A stretch of 64,000 nucleotides of DNA from Rahnella woolbedingensis (GTDB taxonomy: Bacteria > Pseudomonadota > Gammaproteobacteria > Enterobacterales > Enterobacteriaceae), in the NCBI RefSeq assembly GCF_003602095.1, contig NZ_RAHH01000004.1:1-64000 (forward strand), in the 5' to 3' direction. Shown here piece after piece: positions 48,238-56,018 of the stretch; the first letter of the stretch is position 1; each line of letters opens with the position of its first letter. The position numbers and the translations under genes were made by a program. The notes under the pieces were generated by a model. The model did not search any database, was not told the DNA's origin, and saw nothing but the letters and a program-made list of their open reading frames with translations.

Positions 48238-49317
48238 ATGAAAGCGGCTACGGCTGTCATTGATCGCCGCGCTCTGCGACACAATCTGCAACGGGTGCGT
48301 CATTTGGCGCCACAAAGTCGTCTGGTTGCGGTAGTCAAAGCAAATGCTTATGGGCATGGTCTGTTAGAGACGGTGCACAGTCTGCAGGACGCCGATTATT
48401 ACGGCGTTTCCCGGCTCAGTGAGGCGCTGACACTGCGCAAAGCCGGTATCGTGAAACCGATTCTTCTGCTCGAAGGCTTCTTTTCCGCCAGCGAATTACC
48501 CCTGCTGACTGAACATCAGCTCGATACCGCCATTCATAGCATTGAACAGTTGGAAGCGCTGGAAAGCGCTGACCTTGCGCGTCCGCTGAATGTCTGGCTG
48601 AAAATCGACACCGGAATGCACCGTCTGGGGGTTCATCCTGCACAGGCAGAGGCGTTTTATCAGCGCCTGGGTGCCTGCAAAAATGTCGTACAGCCAGTCA
48701 ATATGATGAGTCATTTCTGCCGCGCCGATGAACCCGAAAGCGACGCCACAACGAAACAGCTGAACAGCTTTAACGCGTTCGCCGACGGCAAGCCGGGGCA
48801 GAAATCGATCGCGGCTTCCGGCGGGATTTTGCTGTGGCCGGAATCGCATATGAATCTGGTTCGTCCTGGCATTATTTTGTACGGTGTATCGCCAATGGAA
48901 ACCGGCACGGCCAGCGATTTCGGGCTGCAACCGGCAATGACGCTGACCTCCAGCCTCATCGCCGTGCGCGACCATTTCGCCGGTGAACCGGTCGGTTACG
49001 GCAGTACCTGGGTCAGCGACCGTGATACGCGTTTGGGCGTGGTCGCGATGGGGTATGGCGACGGCTATCCGCGCAGTGCGCCGAACGGCACGCCGGTGCG
49101 GATCAATGGTCGCGAAGTGCCGATTGCCGGGCGCGTGTCTATGGACATGATCACCGTCGATTTGGGGCCGCAAGCGAAAGATAAAGTCGGTGATGAAGTG
49201 ATTTTCTGGGGCGATAAATTACCGGCTGAGCGCATTGCGCAGGCAACCGGTATCAGTGCGTATGAGCTGATTACTCAGCTCAGCGAGCGCGTGGCCCGCC
49301 TTTATATCAACGACTAG
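48238..49317 (+). CDS. alr: Alanine racemase, biosynthetic
   Basis: PLP enzyme that converts L-alanine to D-alanine for peptidoglycan. 359 residues, as in E. coli Alr. The PLP lysine is in [10 protein letters not shown] (near residue 34); the second catalytic base is Tyr in GYGSTW (near residue 255). C-terminal beta domain contains [18 protein letters not shown] precedes the ATG. The PheC-like gene converges on it, with only three bases between stops, so 3' ends of the transcripts must overlap. Confidence 0.97.
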   Translation: MKAATAVIDRRALRHNLQRVRHLAPQSRLVAVVKANAYGHGLLETVHSLQDADYYGVSRLSEALTLRKAGIVKPILLLEGFFSASELPLLTEHQLDTAIHSIEQLEALESADLARPLNVWLKIDTGMHRLGVHPAQAEAFYQRLGACKNVVQPVNMMSHFCRADEPESDATTKQLNSFNAFADGKPGQKSIAASGGILLWPESHMNLVRPGIILYGVSPMETGTASDFGLQPAMTLTSSLIAVRDHFAGEPVGYGSTWVSDRDTRLGVVAMGYGDGYPRSAPNGTPVRINGREVPIAGRVSMDMITVDLGPQAKDKVGDEVIFWGDKLPAERIAQATGISAYELITQLSERVARLYIND

Positions 49318-49320
49318 ATC

Positions 49321-50100
49321 TTACTTCTTTACCGCCAGCCACTGGCTGACAATCTTCTGATAATCGCCGGTGGCTTTACTCAGGTGCAGCCACTGGTCGA
49401 CATACATCTTCCAGCTCACGTCATCACGCGGCAGCATGTAGGCCTTCTCGCCATATTGCAGCGGCTTTTTCGGGTTCACCGCGCACAGCTTCGGATAACG
49501 TTTCTGCTGATACAGCGCTTCCGACGCATCCGTAATCATCACATCCGCTTTCTTATCCACCAGCTTCTGGAAGATGGTCACATTATCGCTCAGCGTCAGC
49601 GTGCCTTTTGGCAGATGGCTGTGGACAAAGGCCTCATTGGTGCCGCCCGCCGGTTCAATCAGGCGCACGGACGGCCGGTTCAGCTGGTCAACGGTCTGGT
49701 ACTGACGCACATTTTCGCAGCGCACTAACGGGATTTTCCCGTCCTGATCCAACACGTTAGCAAACCAGGCTTTCTGCTGGCGCTTCAGCGTGACGGAAAT
49801 CCCGCCCATCGCGATATCACAATGACCTGCGTTCATTTCATCCGGCAGGGATTTCCAGGTGACCGGCACCCAGTTCACTTTTACGTCCAGACTTGCCGCC
49901 AGTGATTGCGCCATCGCGATATCAATCCCTTCATATTCCCCGTTTTCTTTCAAAAACGTATACGGCTTATAGTCGCCGGTAGTGCAGACATTCAGCGAGC
50001 CTTTTTGTAATACGCGCTCAAGATGGGAAGATGTGGTATCCGCTTTTGCGAAAGCGGGTAAAGCAGACAGTAAGGCGAGAGAGTAGAGTACTTTTTTCAT
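49321..50100 (-). CDS. pheC: Periplasmic cyclohexadienyl dehydratase (PheC-like)
   Basis: Predicted to convert prephenate/arogenate to phenylpyruvate/phenylalanine in the periplasm. 259 residues with a signal peptide (MKKVLYSLALLSALPAFAKA). The fold is that of a family-3 amino-acid binding protein, but specific blocks match Pseudomonas PheC: TTGDYKPYTF, DIAMGGISVTLKRQ, GGTNEAFVHSHL, NVTIFQKLVDKKADVMITDASEALYQQ and EKAYMLPRDD. The Glu in the TDASEA block aligns with the PheC residue proposed as catalytic. If that alignment is wrong it would be an orphan amino-acid binding protein. No permease lies nearby. Divergent from an Lrp-type regulator. Confidence 0.75.
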   Translation of the reverse strand: MKKVLYSLALLSALPAFAKADTTSSHLERVLQKGSLNVCTTGDYKPYTFLKENGEYEGIDIAMAQSLAASLDVKVNWVPVTWKSLPDEMNAGHCDIAMGGISVTLKRQQKAWFANVLDQDGKIPLVRCENVRQYQTVDQLNRPSVRLIEPAGGTNEAFVHSHLPKGTLTLSDNVTIFQKLVDKKADVMITDASEALYQQKRYPKLCAVNPKKPLQYGEKAYMLPRDDVSWKMYVDQWLHLSKATGDYQKIVSQWLAVKK

Positions 50101-50186
50101 TATTCTTTCCTTGTGTTTAAATCATGCGCAAGTATAAGAAAAAACAGCCGATAAGTATTTATAACTCGTTATTGTGGGAATGTTTT

Positions 50187-50204
50187 TTGCAATGCCTTTG
50201 CAAT
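50187..50204. promoter_or_regulatory. Paired TTGCAAT repeats between pheC-like and Lrp-type genes
   Basis: TTGCAAT occurs twice, 11 bases apart (50187-50193 and 50198-50204), one helical turn. It includes the self-complementary TTGCAA. Lrp/AsnC proteins bind phased repeats, so this is a reasonable operator for the divergent regulator. Unproven. Confidence 0.4.
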
Positions 50205-50246
50205 AAAAATCCGACACATAAAAATTAAAACGACAGGAAAGGTGCC

Positions 50247-50711
50247 ATGTATAGCGTTGATGATTATGACCTGAAAATTCTGACCTTATTACAAGCCAAC
50301 GGAAGACTGACCAATCAGGAACTGAGTGAACTGGTCGGGCTGTCAGCTTCGCAATGTTCACGTCGCCGGATTGGTCTGGAACAGGCTCAGATGATCCTCG
50401 GCTATCACGCGCGTCTGGCCCCTGAAGCGCTGGGTCTTGGCATGATCGGGTTGATTGAAGTCAGGCTTATCAACCATTTGCCTGCACAGGTCGACGCCTT
50501 TCACAGTATGCTGGGGGAAGTGGCTGCCATCATTGACGCCTATAAAACCACCGGCGATGCCGATTATTTGCTAAAGGTCGCCGTAAAAGATTTAGCCGGT
50601 TTGAGCACGTTGATAAGCCAAATCCTGTCAGTGCATAAAAGTGTGGCGCATGTGAAAACGTCGGTAGTCCTTAACCGGTTAAAAGAAATCGGATTATTAA
50701 CACTGGGCTAA
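50247..50711 (+). CDS. Lrp/AsnC-family transcriptional regulator
   Basis: Feast/famine-type regulator of 154 residues. N-terminal helix-turn-helix (about 5-55, LKILTLLQANGRLTNQELSELVGLSASQCSRRRIGLE) and C-terminal RAM/ligand domain (about 70-150), which forms octamers and binds amino acids. AGGAAAGGTG precedes the ATG. It is divergent from the PheC-like gene and probably controls it and itself, perhaps in response to an aromatic amino acid; the effector cannot be read from sequence. It is too different from global Lrp to be that protein. Confidence 0.88.
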   Translation: MYSVDDYDLKILTLLQANGRLTNQELSELVGLSASQCSRRRIGLEQAQMILGYHARLAPEALGLGMIGLIEVRLINHLPAQVDAFHSMLGEVAAIIDAYKTTGDADYLLKVAVKDLAGLSTLISQILSVHKSVAHVKTSVVLNRLKEIGLLTLG

Positions 50712-50956
50712 GTAATATAACCCGGTCTTTTGTGCGCACTGTTATGGTGATTTGTTTTGGTGCAAGCTCACTTTAATAGTGCATTATTTTGAATTAATAT
50801 GCGCATTCTGTGCATGTAAAGATTAATTAACGCGTCATAAAATCTTATTTTCAATTTTTAATGCAAATTTTGTGCGTGAATATTGCCTTAATTTCCCATC
50901 TCATTAATTATCTCAAAATCAGTCTTAAGAAATATTATTTTGGGGTACGGGGAATT

Positions 50957-51589
50957 ATGGAAAGTGCAGACGACATCAAACAGCCGGCTGAGCAACCGCG
51001 CATCGGGCATACGCTGGTGGAAGATGCGCTGGCGATCATTATCGGTACGCTGATGGTCTCTTTTGGCGTGGTGATGTTGCGGCAGGTCGGCGCGCTGACT
51101 GGTGGTACGGCAGGAATGGCGTTTCTGGCGCATTACGTGACACAGATTTCGTTCGGCACCGCGTTCTTTATCATCAACTTACCCTTTTATTACCTCTCTT
51201 TCCGCCGTATGGGTTTGCAGTTCACGCTGAAAACCTTCGCCGCGGTCGCACTGGTTTCCGTGTTTTCTGACCTGCATCCGCTGTTTGTGCATTTCGATCA
51301 TCTTCAGCCGTTCTACGCCACATTGTTTGCCAATGTGATTATGGGCATCGGTTTCATTGTGCTGTTCCGCCATAAAGCCAGCCTCGGCGGCGTGAACATT
51401 CTGGCGCTGTTTCTGCAGGATAAATACGGTATCCGCGCCGGTAAACTGCAAATGGGCGTGGACTGCTGCATCGTGCTGGCGTCGCTTTTCGTGGTGAGTT
51501 ACGAAATGCTGATTGCCTCGGTACTGGGCGCGGTGATCGTCAATCTGATCATCGCGATGAACCATCGTCCGGGGCGCTACAGCGTCTGA
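50957..51589 (+). CDS. YitT-family membrane protein
   Basis: Inner-membrane protein of 210 residues with five or six hydrophobic segments (first at about 25-45) and family motifs LRQVGALTGGTAGMAFLAHY and GGVNILALFLQDKYGI. Role unknown; similar proteins are annotated as possible carriers on weak grounds. ATG 50957 follows GGGGAATT; the frame extends 32 codons upstream into AT-rich non-coding-looking DNA and was trimmed. The 245-base gap before it (50712-50956) carries an NtrC-like GCAC-N6-GGTG sequence at 50736-50749 and no other signal I recognise. Confidence 0.82.
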   Translation: MESADDIKQPAEQPRIGHTLVEDALAIIIGTLMVSFGVVMLRQVGALTGGTAGMAFLAHYVTQISFGTAFFIINLPFYYLSFRRMGLQFTLKTFAAVALVSVFSDLHPLFVHFDHLQPFYATLFANVIMGIGFIVLFRHKASLGGVNILALFLQDKYGIRAGKLQMGVDCCIVLASLFVVSYEMLIASVLGAVIVNLIIAMNHRPGRYSV

Positions 51590-51655
51590 CGAAATGAATA
51601 AAGAATGGCGCAAACAGCGCCATTCTTTTAGTGAGTTGCGGTGGTTTTCGATGAA

Positions 51656-52405
51656 CTATGCGCCGAAGCCGCCGTCAATCGTCAGGTTCGCGCCGGTGAT
51701 GTAACCCGCTTCAGGGCCGGAAAGATAGGCCACAAAGCTGGCGATTTCGCTGTCTTTACCGTAGCGGTTGAGCGCCATATAGGAACGCATACCCTCAGCC
51801 ATTTCGCCATCTGCCGGATTCATATCGGTATCCACCGGGCCCGGTTGCACGTTATTTACGGTAATGCCGCGTGGGCCTAAATCACGTGCCAGACCTTTGG
51901 TCAGGCCGACGATAGCGGATTTACTCATGGCATACACCGCGCCGCCCTGGAACGGCATCCGGTCGGCGTTGACACTGCCGATGGTGATGATGCGCCCGCC
52001 GTCAGGCATATGGCGCGCAGCCTGCTGGCTGGCGACAAATACGCTGCGCACGTTGATGGCGATGGAACGGTCGAAATCATCCATGGTCAGCGCATCGATT
52101 TCGCCAAAGGCCAGTACACCGGCGTTATTCACCAGAATATCGATTTTGCCGAATGCTTTGGCGGCGCTGTCAATAGCTGTGCGCACGCTGCTTTCATCGG
52201 CGCTGTCTGCTTTAATCGCCAGTGCTTTGCCGCCGCTGGCTTCAATACTTTTTACCAGCGCCTGTGCTTTATCTTCAGAAGAAACATAGGTGAAGGCCAC
52301 GCTGGCACCTTCACGGGACAGACGCTGAACGATGGCGGCACCGATGCCGCGTGAACCACCCTGTACAAAAGCGGCTTTACCCTGCAGTGAGTGTTGTGTG
52401 GTCAT
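51656..52405 (-). CDS. Short-chain dehydrogenase/reductase (BdcA-like)
   Basis: NAD(P)-dependent oxidoreductase of 249 residues. Cofactor motif GGSRGIG (near residue 17), NNAG (near 91), catalytic Ser in IGSVNADRMP and YAMSK (Tyr and Lys near 155-159), and C-terminal YITGANLTIDGGFGA. It is similar in pattern to E. coli BdcA, which affects biofilm dispersal, but many SDRs share these motifs and the substrate is unknown. Divergent from tyrB. A perfect 19-base palindrome at 52511-52529 lies between the two starts; no TetR-type partner gene is adjacent. Confidence 0.85.
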   Translation of the reverse strand: MTTQHSLQGKAAFVQGGSRGIGAAIVQRLSREGASVAFTYVSSEDKAQALVKSIEASGGKALAIKADSADESSVRTAIDSAAKAFGKIDILVNNAGVLAFGEIDALTMDDFDRSIAINVRSVFVASQQAARHMPDGGRIITIGSVNADRMPFQGGAVYAMSKSAIVGLTKGLARDLGPRGITVNNVQPGPVDTDMNPADGEMAEGMRSYMALNRYGKDSEIASFVAYLSGPEAGYITGANLTIDGGFGA

Positions 52406-52510
52406 GTTGAGATGCTCCGGAAGGTGAGATGACTGTATGATCGTAGACTAAATGAGCAGAACAGCATCTCAGGCGAACGGGCGGTTTGATATGCAGGATG
52501 TGCCCGACAA

Positions 52511-52529
52511 ATGACAACATAGTTGTCAT
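52511..52529. promoter_or_regulatory. Perfect palindrome between SDR gene and tyrB
   Basis: ATGACAACATAGTTGTCAT has eight-base arms around ATA. It overlaps a possible tyrB -35 (TTGTCA, 52523-52528; -10 GATAGT at 52547-52552). It lies about 105 bases before either start codon. Its size and symmetry suit a TetR- or MarR-type dimer; the regulator is not encoded next to it. Confidence 0.55.
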
Positions 52530-52630
52530 CTTTTTTAACGAACTTTGATAGTCTGTGAAACAGTCGCGATGCACCGGGCTACCGGGGGCTGATCGCTGCG
52601 CTACTTAACCCTACCAAGGAGATGTATACC

Positions 52631-53824
52631 GTGTTCGAACATGTCGATGCTTATGCCGGTGACCCGATTTTGTCGCTGATGGAAAGCTTCAAAACCGATC
52701 CGAGACAAGATAAGGTAAACCTGAGCATCGGTCTTTATTACGACGAGCAGGGTATTATTCCGCAACTGGCTGCGGTGGAAAATGCAGAAAACCACCTGAA
52801 CGCCGGGCCGCAGGCCGCGTCAGTGTATCTGCCAATGGAAGGTCTGCCGGCATACCGTGCAGGCATTCAGGAACTGCTGTTTGGTGGCTGTCATCCGGCG
52901 CTGAAACAACAGCGTATCGCGACGATTCAAACTGTCGGCGGTTCCGGCGCGCTGAAAGTGGGTGCGGATTTCCTGAAGTTTTATTTCCCGAATTCAGAAG
53001 TTTATGTGAGTGACCCGACCTGGGAAAACCACGTGGCTATCTTTGGCGGCGCAGGCTTCAAAGTACATACCTATCCGTACTTTGACGCAGAAACGCTGGG
53101 TGTGAATTTCACCGCCATGATCGAACGCCTGAAAACCTTACCGGCGCAAAGCATCGTGCTGCTGCACCCATGCTGTCATAACCCGACGGGCTCTGACCTG
53201 ACGCCAGCCCAGTGGGATCAGGTGATTGAAGTCACCAAACAGCGCGAGCTGATCCCGTTCCTCGATATCGCTTATCAGGGCTTTGGCGCAGGCATTGATG
53301 ATGACGCTTACGCCATCCGCGCGATGGCGGCAGCGGGCGTGAACTGCTTCGTCAGCAACTCCTTCTCGAAAATTTTCTCCCTGTATGGCGAGCGCGTTGG
53401 CGGATTGTCTGTGGTTTGTGAAGACAGCGAAGCCGCAAGCCGCGTACTGGGTCAGCTGAAAGCGACCGTGCGCCGTAACTATTCCAGCCCGCCGAATTTC
53501 GGTGCGAAAGTGGTGGCGAAAGTCCTGAGTGACAGCGCCCTGAACGCCCAATGGAAAGCCGAAGTCGAGAAAATGCGTACCCGTATTCTCGAGATGCGCC
53601 ACACGCTGGTCGATAGCCTGAAAACCGCCTTGCCGGGCCGCAATTTTGACTACCTGCTGCAACAGCGCGGGATGTTCAGCTACACCGGTTTCAGCGAAGC
53701 GCAGGTGGTTCGTCTGCGCGAAGAATTCGGCGTATACCTGATCCTCAGCGGTCGCGTCTGCATGGCGGGTCTGAATCACCATAATGTGAAACAGGTTGCT
53801 GAAGCCTTCGCTGCCGTTCAGTAA
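52631..53824 (+). CDS. tyrB: Aromatic amino acid aminotransferase
   Basis: PLP transaminase for the last step of tyrosine and phenylalanine synthesis, also acting on leucine and aspartate. Starting at GTG 52631 gives 397 residues, as in E. coli TyrB. AAGGAG lies nine bases before this GTG, whereas it abuts the ATG at 52622 and cannot serve it. The PLP lysine is in [19 protein letters not shown] (near residue 247), and substrate Arg residues are in the C-terminal domain. The PheC-like gene 2.5 kb away could supply its keto-acid substrate, though from the periplasm. An ERIC remnant follows. Confidence 0.96.
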   Translation: MFEHVDAYAGDPILSLMESFKTDPRQDKVNLSIGLYYDEQGIIPQLAAVENAENHLNAGPQAASVYLPMEGLPAYRAGIQELLFGGCHPALKQQRIATIQTVGGSGALKVGADFLKFYFPNSEVYVSDPTWENHVAIFGGAGFKVHTYPYFDAETLGVNFTAMIERLKTLPAQSIVLLHPCCHNPTGSDLTPAQWDQVIEVTKQRELIPFLDIAYQGFGAGIDDDAYAIRAMAAAGVNCFVSNSFSKIFSLYGERVGGLSVVCEDSEAASRVLGQLKATVRRNYSSPPNFGAKVVAKVLSDSALNAQWKAEVEKMRTRILEMRHTLVDSLKTALPGRNFDYLLQQRGMFSYTGFSEAQVVRLREEFGVYLILSGRVCMAGLNHHNVKQVAEAFAAVQ

Positions 53825-53829
53825 ATCCC

Positions 53830-53892
53830 CGTCATACTTCGGGCTGCTGCTTCGTTGGTTACGCCTTGCTTCACCCCGAATTATTTAGGGGA
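53830..53892 (+). repeat. Internally deleted ERIC element after tyrB
   Basis: Only about 63 bases: the left part CGTCATACTTCGGGCTGC through TTCACCCC joins directly to the right end CGAATTATTTAGGGG, so the central palindrome is missing. It starts six bases after the tyrB stop. Confidence 0.65.
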
Positions 53893-54035
53893 TTGGATAG
53901 GTATAGGGTCGACAGAAATGTCGGCCTTTTTTGTATTTGCGATCTGTTACCTTTCTTTTTCGCGATGTTGCTGCACACTAAATAGACGATTCCGGTTTGC
54001 GGGGTCGTCAACATCAGACAAGGAGAGAGGCCAAA

Positions 54036-54389
54036 ATGACCAGTTCGGAATTGCTCGACTATTGCATGGGAAAACCTGGGGCAGAACAAAGTACCCAAAA
54101 TCAGCTCGGTGCGAATCAGATAAAAGTGGGCGGCGTCATGTTCGCCATGTTCTGTGATTGCCAGGGACATGAAGCGGTATCGCTGAAAACCACCACCGGC
54201 ATGGCCGGCAAGTTACGTGCCGAACATACCTGTATTCTTCCGGGTAAGAATCTCAATAAGGCGCACTGGAATACCGTGGTTCTCGACGGCACCCTGCCGG
54301 ATTCTCAATTTTATTCCCTGATCGACAGTTCTTATCAGATGGTCGTCTCCGGCTTAGAGGAGCATCGCCGTCAGGAAATGGGCATCTGA
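54036..54389 (+). CDS. yjbR: MmcQ/YjbR-family protein
   Basis: Small cytoplasmic protein of 117 residues (E. coli YjbR 118) with a CyaY-like fold in known structures; function uncertain, some relatives bind DNA. Conserved blocks: ELLDYCMGKPGAEQS, VSLKTT, LNKAHWNTVVLDGTLPDSQFYSLIDSSY. ATG 54036 has GAGAGG upstream; 13 more in-frame codons upstream lack homology. Its last 19 bases overlap, on the opposite strand, the end of the FMN-oxidase-family gene. In E. coli aphA and yjbQ stand between tyrB and yjbR; both are absent here. Confidence 0.93.
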   Translation: MTSSELLDYCMGKPGAEQSTQNQLGANQIKVGGVMFAMFCDCQGHEAVSLKTTTGMAGKLRAEHTCILPGKNLNKAHWNTVVLDGTLPDSQFYSLIDSSYQMVVSGLEEHRRQEMGI

Positions 54390-55294
54390 TCGCCTGACCA
54401 GTGGCCGGTTTTCAGCGTCGCGGGCGAGAAATCCGGTGATGCTGCACGCCACGGCAACGCGGCGCGAAAGCGCCACACGCGGGTGATATCCAGACTCCAG
54501 TAGCGTTCTGCCCCTGCCGGGCCGGGAAACGCTTCCGGCTGCCAGTGGATCTGCGTATGTCCCTGAAGATGCAGAATATCGCCGTTCTCGAAATCCATAA
54601 ACAGCAGCGCTTCACGCGGTTCTGCCAGTAAATTTCCCAGCGTATTCATGTAGCGATTGCCGCGAAAATCCGGCACCCACAAACGGTTCCCGATCAGATG
54701 CGCAAACCCCGGCTGACCGCCGCGATGCGACACATCCGCGCCGCCATGCGCGTGGCTGGCGATGAAAAATGTGTCAGCGCGTGCAATCAGTGCGCGCGCG
54801 TCGGCATCCGGCTCCGTCATATCTTCCCTGGGAGGCAGCGGTAAACTGACCGGCGTATCCGTCAGTTTGCGGATCTGAATATACTGCGGACAATTGCCAA
54901 AACTCTGATCGACGACGATCTCGATCCGGTTTTTATCAATGCGCCCGATCCTGCCGTTCACCCGGTTACGCCGCCGGTTGGAAAAATCGATCCCCAGCCC
55001 GCCTGCCTGTTTCCCCGGCTGTAAGGCGGCCAGCGCCGGATCGTCCGCCCGCCTCGGGGCATTCACCCGCAAATGCGATGCATCAGGCGTGCGGATAAAT
55101 CCGGCAGGCCCGGTCAGTAAGGTCGCCACCGGCCAGCCGTTTTCGTCCAGCGTTGAGATAAACAAATAGGGCAGAGCGGCGAAAAACAACCGGTGCTGTT
55201 CCGGCATCGCTTCACGGATGCCGTGTGCTTCGACGTCAAACCCTGCCATGTCCTGAGCCAGAATTTCGTCTGCATGGAAAGGGTTATTCATCAT
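54371..55294 (-). CDS. Pyridoxamine-phosphate-oxidase-family FMN-binding protein
   Basis: Predicted flavin-binding split-barrel protein, 307 residues. The N-terminal part (about 30-140) has the FMN-barrel pattern FISTLDENGWPVATLLTGPAGFI; the second part (about 170-290) repeats a barrel-like DTFFIASHAHGGADVSHRGGQPGF, typical of a two-domain family without known substrate. It lies two bases after the GST gene, so the pair is one operon. The 3' end overlaps yjbR tail to tail by 19 bases. A role in redox handling or detoxification is inferred from the GST partner only. Confidence 0.82.
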   Translation of the reverse strand: MMNNPFHADEILAQDMAGFDVEAHGIREAMPEQHRLFFAALPYLFISTLDENGWPVATLLTGPAGFIRTPDASHLRVNAPRRADDPALAALQPGKQAGGLGIDFSNRRRNRVNGRIGRIDKNRIEIVVDQSFGNCPQYIQIRKLTDTPVSLPLPPREDMTEPDADARALIARADTFFIASHAHGGADVSHRGGQPGFAHLIGNRLWVPDFRGNRYMNTLGNLLAEPREALLFMDFENGDILHLQGHTQIHWQPEAFPGPAGAERYWSLDITRVWRFRAALPWRAASPDFSPATLKTGHWSGDQMPIS

Positions 55295-55296
55295 GT

Positions 55297-55917
55297 TTAC
55301 CCCACAATTTCAGGCAAAGGTAACGCCGGCAGCGGCGTAAAGCCGGGCAGGCCTTCGATGCGCGCAAGCCAGCGCTGAATGGCCGGATAACCCGTCAGCG
55401 ACACGCCGCCTTCCGGTGCGGTGGCCACGTAGCTGTAACAGGCCAGATCAGCAATGGTGGCGCGATCCGTTGCCAGAAACTCACGGTTTTCCAGATGTTC
55501 TTCCAGCTGTGGCAGGAATTTCGCAGCCACTTTCAGTGCACTTTCATACACTTCCGGCGCAGAAAACTGCTTCACCATACGCGCAGAGGCCGGGCCGTAT
55601 CGCACTTCGCCGGCGGCACGGGACAGCCATTTTTGCACCTCGGCAGCCGGCAATGGATCTTCGGGTAACCAGTGACTGTCCGGCGCGTAGCGTTTCACCA
55701 GGTACACCAGAATCGCATTGCTGTCGGTAAGAACGTGCTCACCGTCGGTCAGCACCGGCACCTGTTGCAGCGGATTTAGCTGCGCGAACGCTGCGGTCTG
55801 GCGAACGTCCTTTCCGCCGTCCCGGGTTTCAAAAGGCAGGCTGAGCATATTCAGCAACAGGGTCACGCGGTGGCAGTGGCCGGAAAGCGGTGTGCTGTAA
55901 AGTTGGATGGCGGGCAT
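55297..55917 (-). CDS. Glutathione S-transferase family protein
   Basis: 206 residues. N-terminal thioredoxin-like domain (1-80) with glutathione-contact motifs TPLSGHCHRVTLLL, NPLQQVPVL and TDSNAILVYL; all-helical C-terminal domain (about 90-200) with the TIADLACYSYV N-capping box. Substrate unknown; such proteins conjugate or reduce electrophiles with glutathione. First gene of a two-gene operon with the FMN-binding protein and divergent from a LysR-type gene that is its likely activator. Confidence 0.9.
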   Translation of the reverse strand: MPAIQLYSTPLSGHCHRVTLLLNMLSLPFETRDGGKDVRQTAAFAQLNPLQQVPVLTDGEHVLTDSNAILVYLVKRYAPDSHWLPEDPLPAAEVQKWLSRAAGEVRYGPASARMVKQFSAPEVYESALKVAAKFLPQLEEHLENREFLATDRATIADLACYSYVATAPEGGVSLTGYPAIQRWLARIEGLPGFTPLPALPLPEIVG

Positions 55918-56018
55918 GGGTTGTCTCCTTTATGTGTCTGACGTCAAGATTACTCTTGCACTAAACGATTGGGATCCACGAAGATTGAAATTGAGCGTTT
56001 CACTTTGTGGAAGAATTT

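Noticed and set aside
48496-49173. 225-codon reading frame opposite alr
   Set aside because: Fully contained in the conserved alr gene, with no ribosome-binding site or recognisable protein features.
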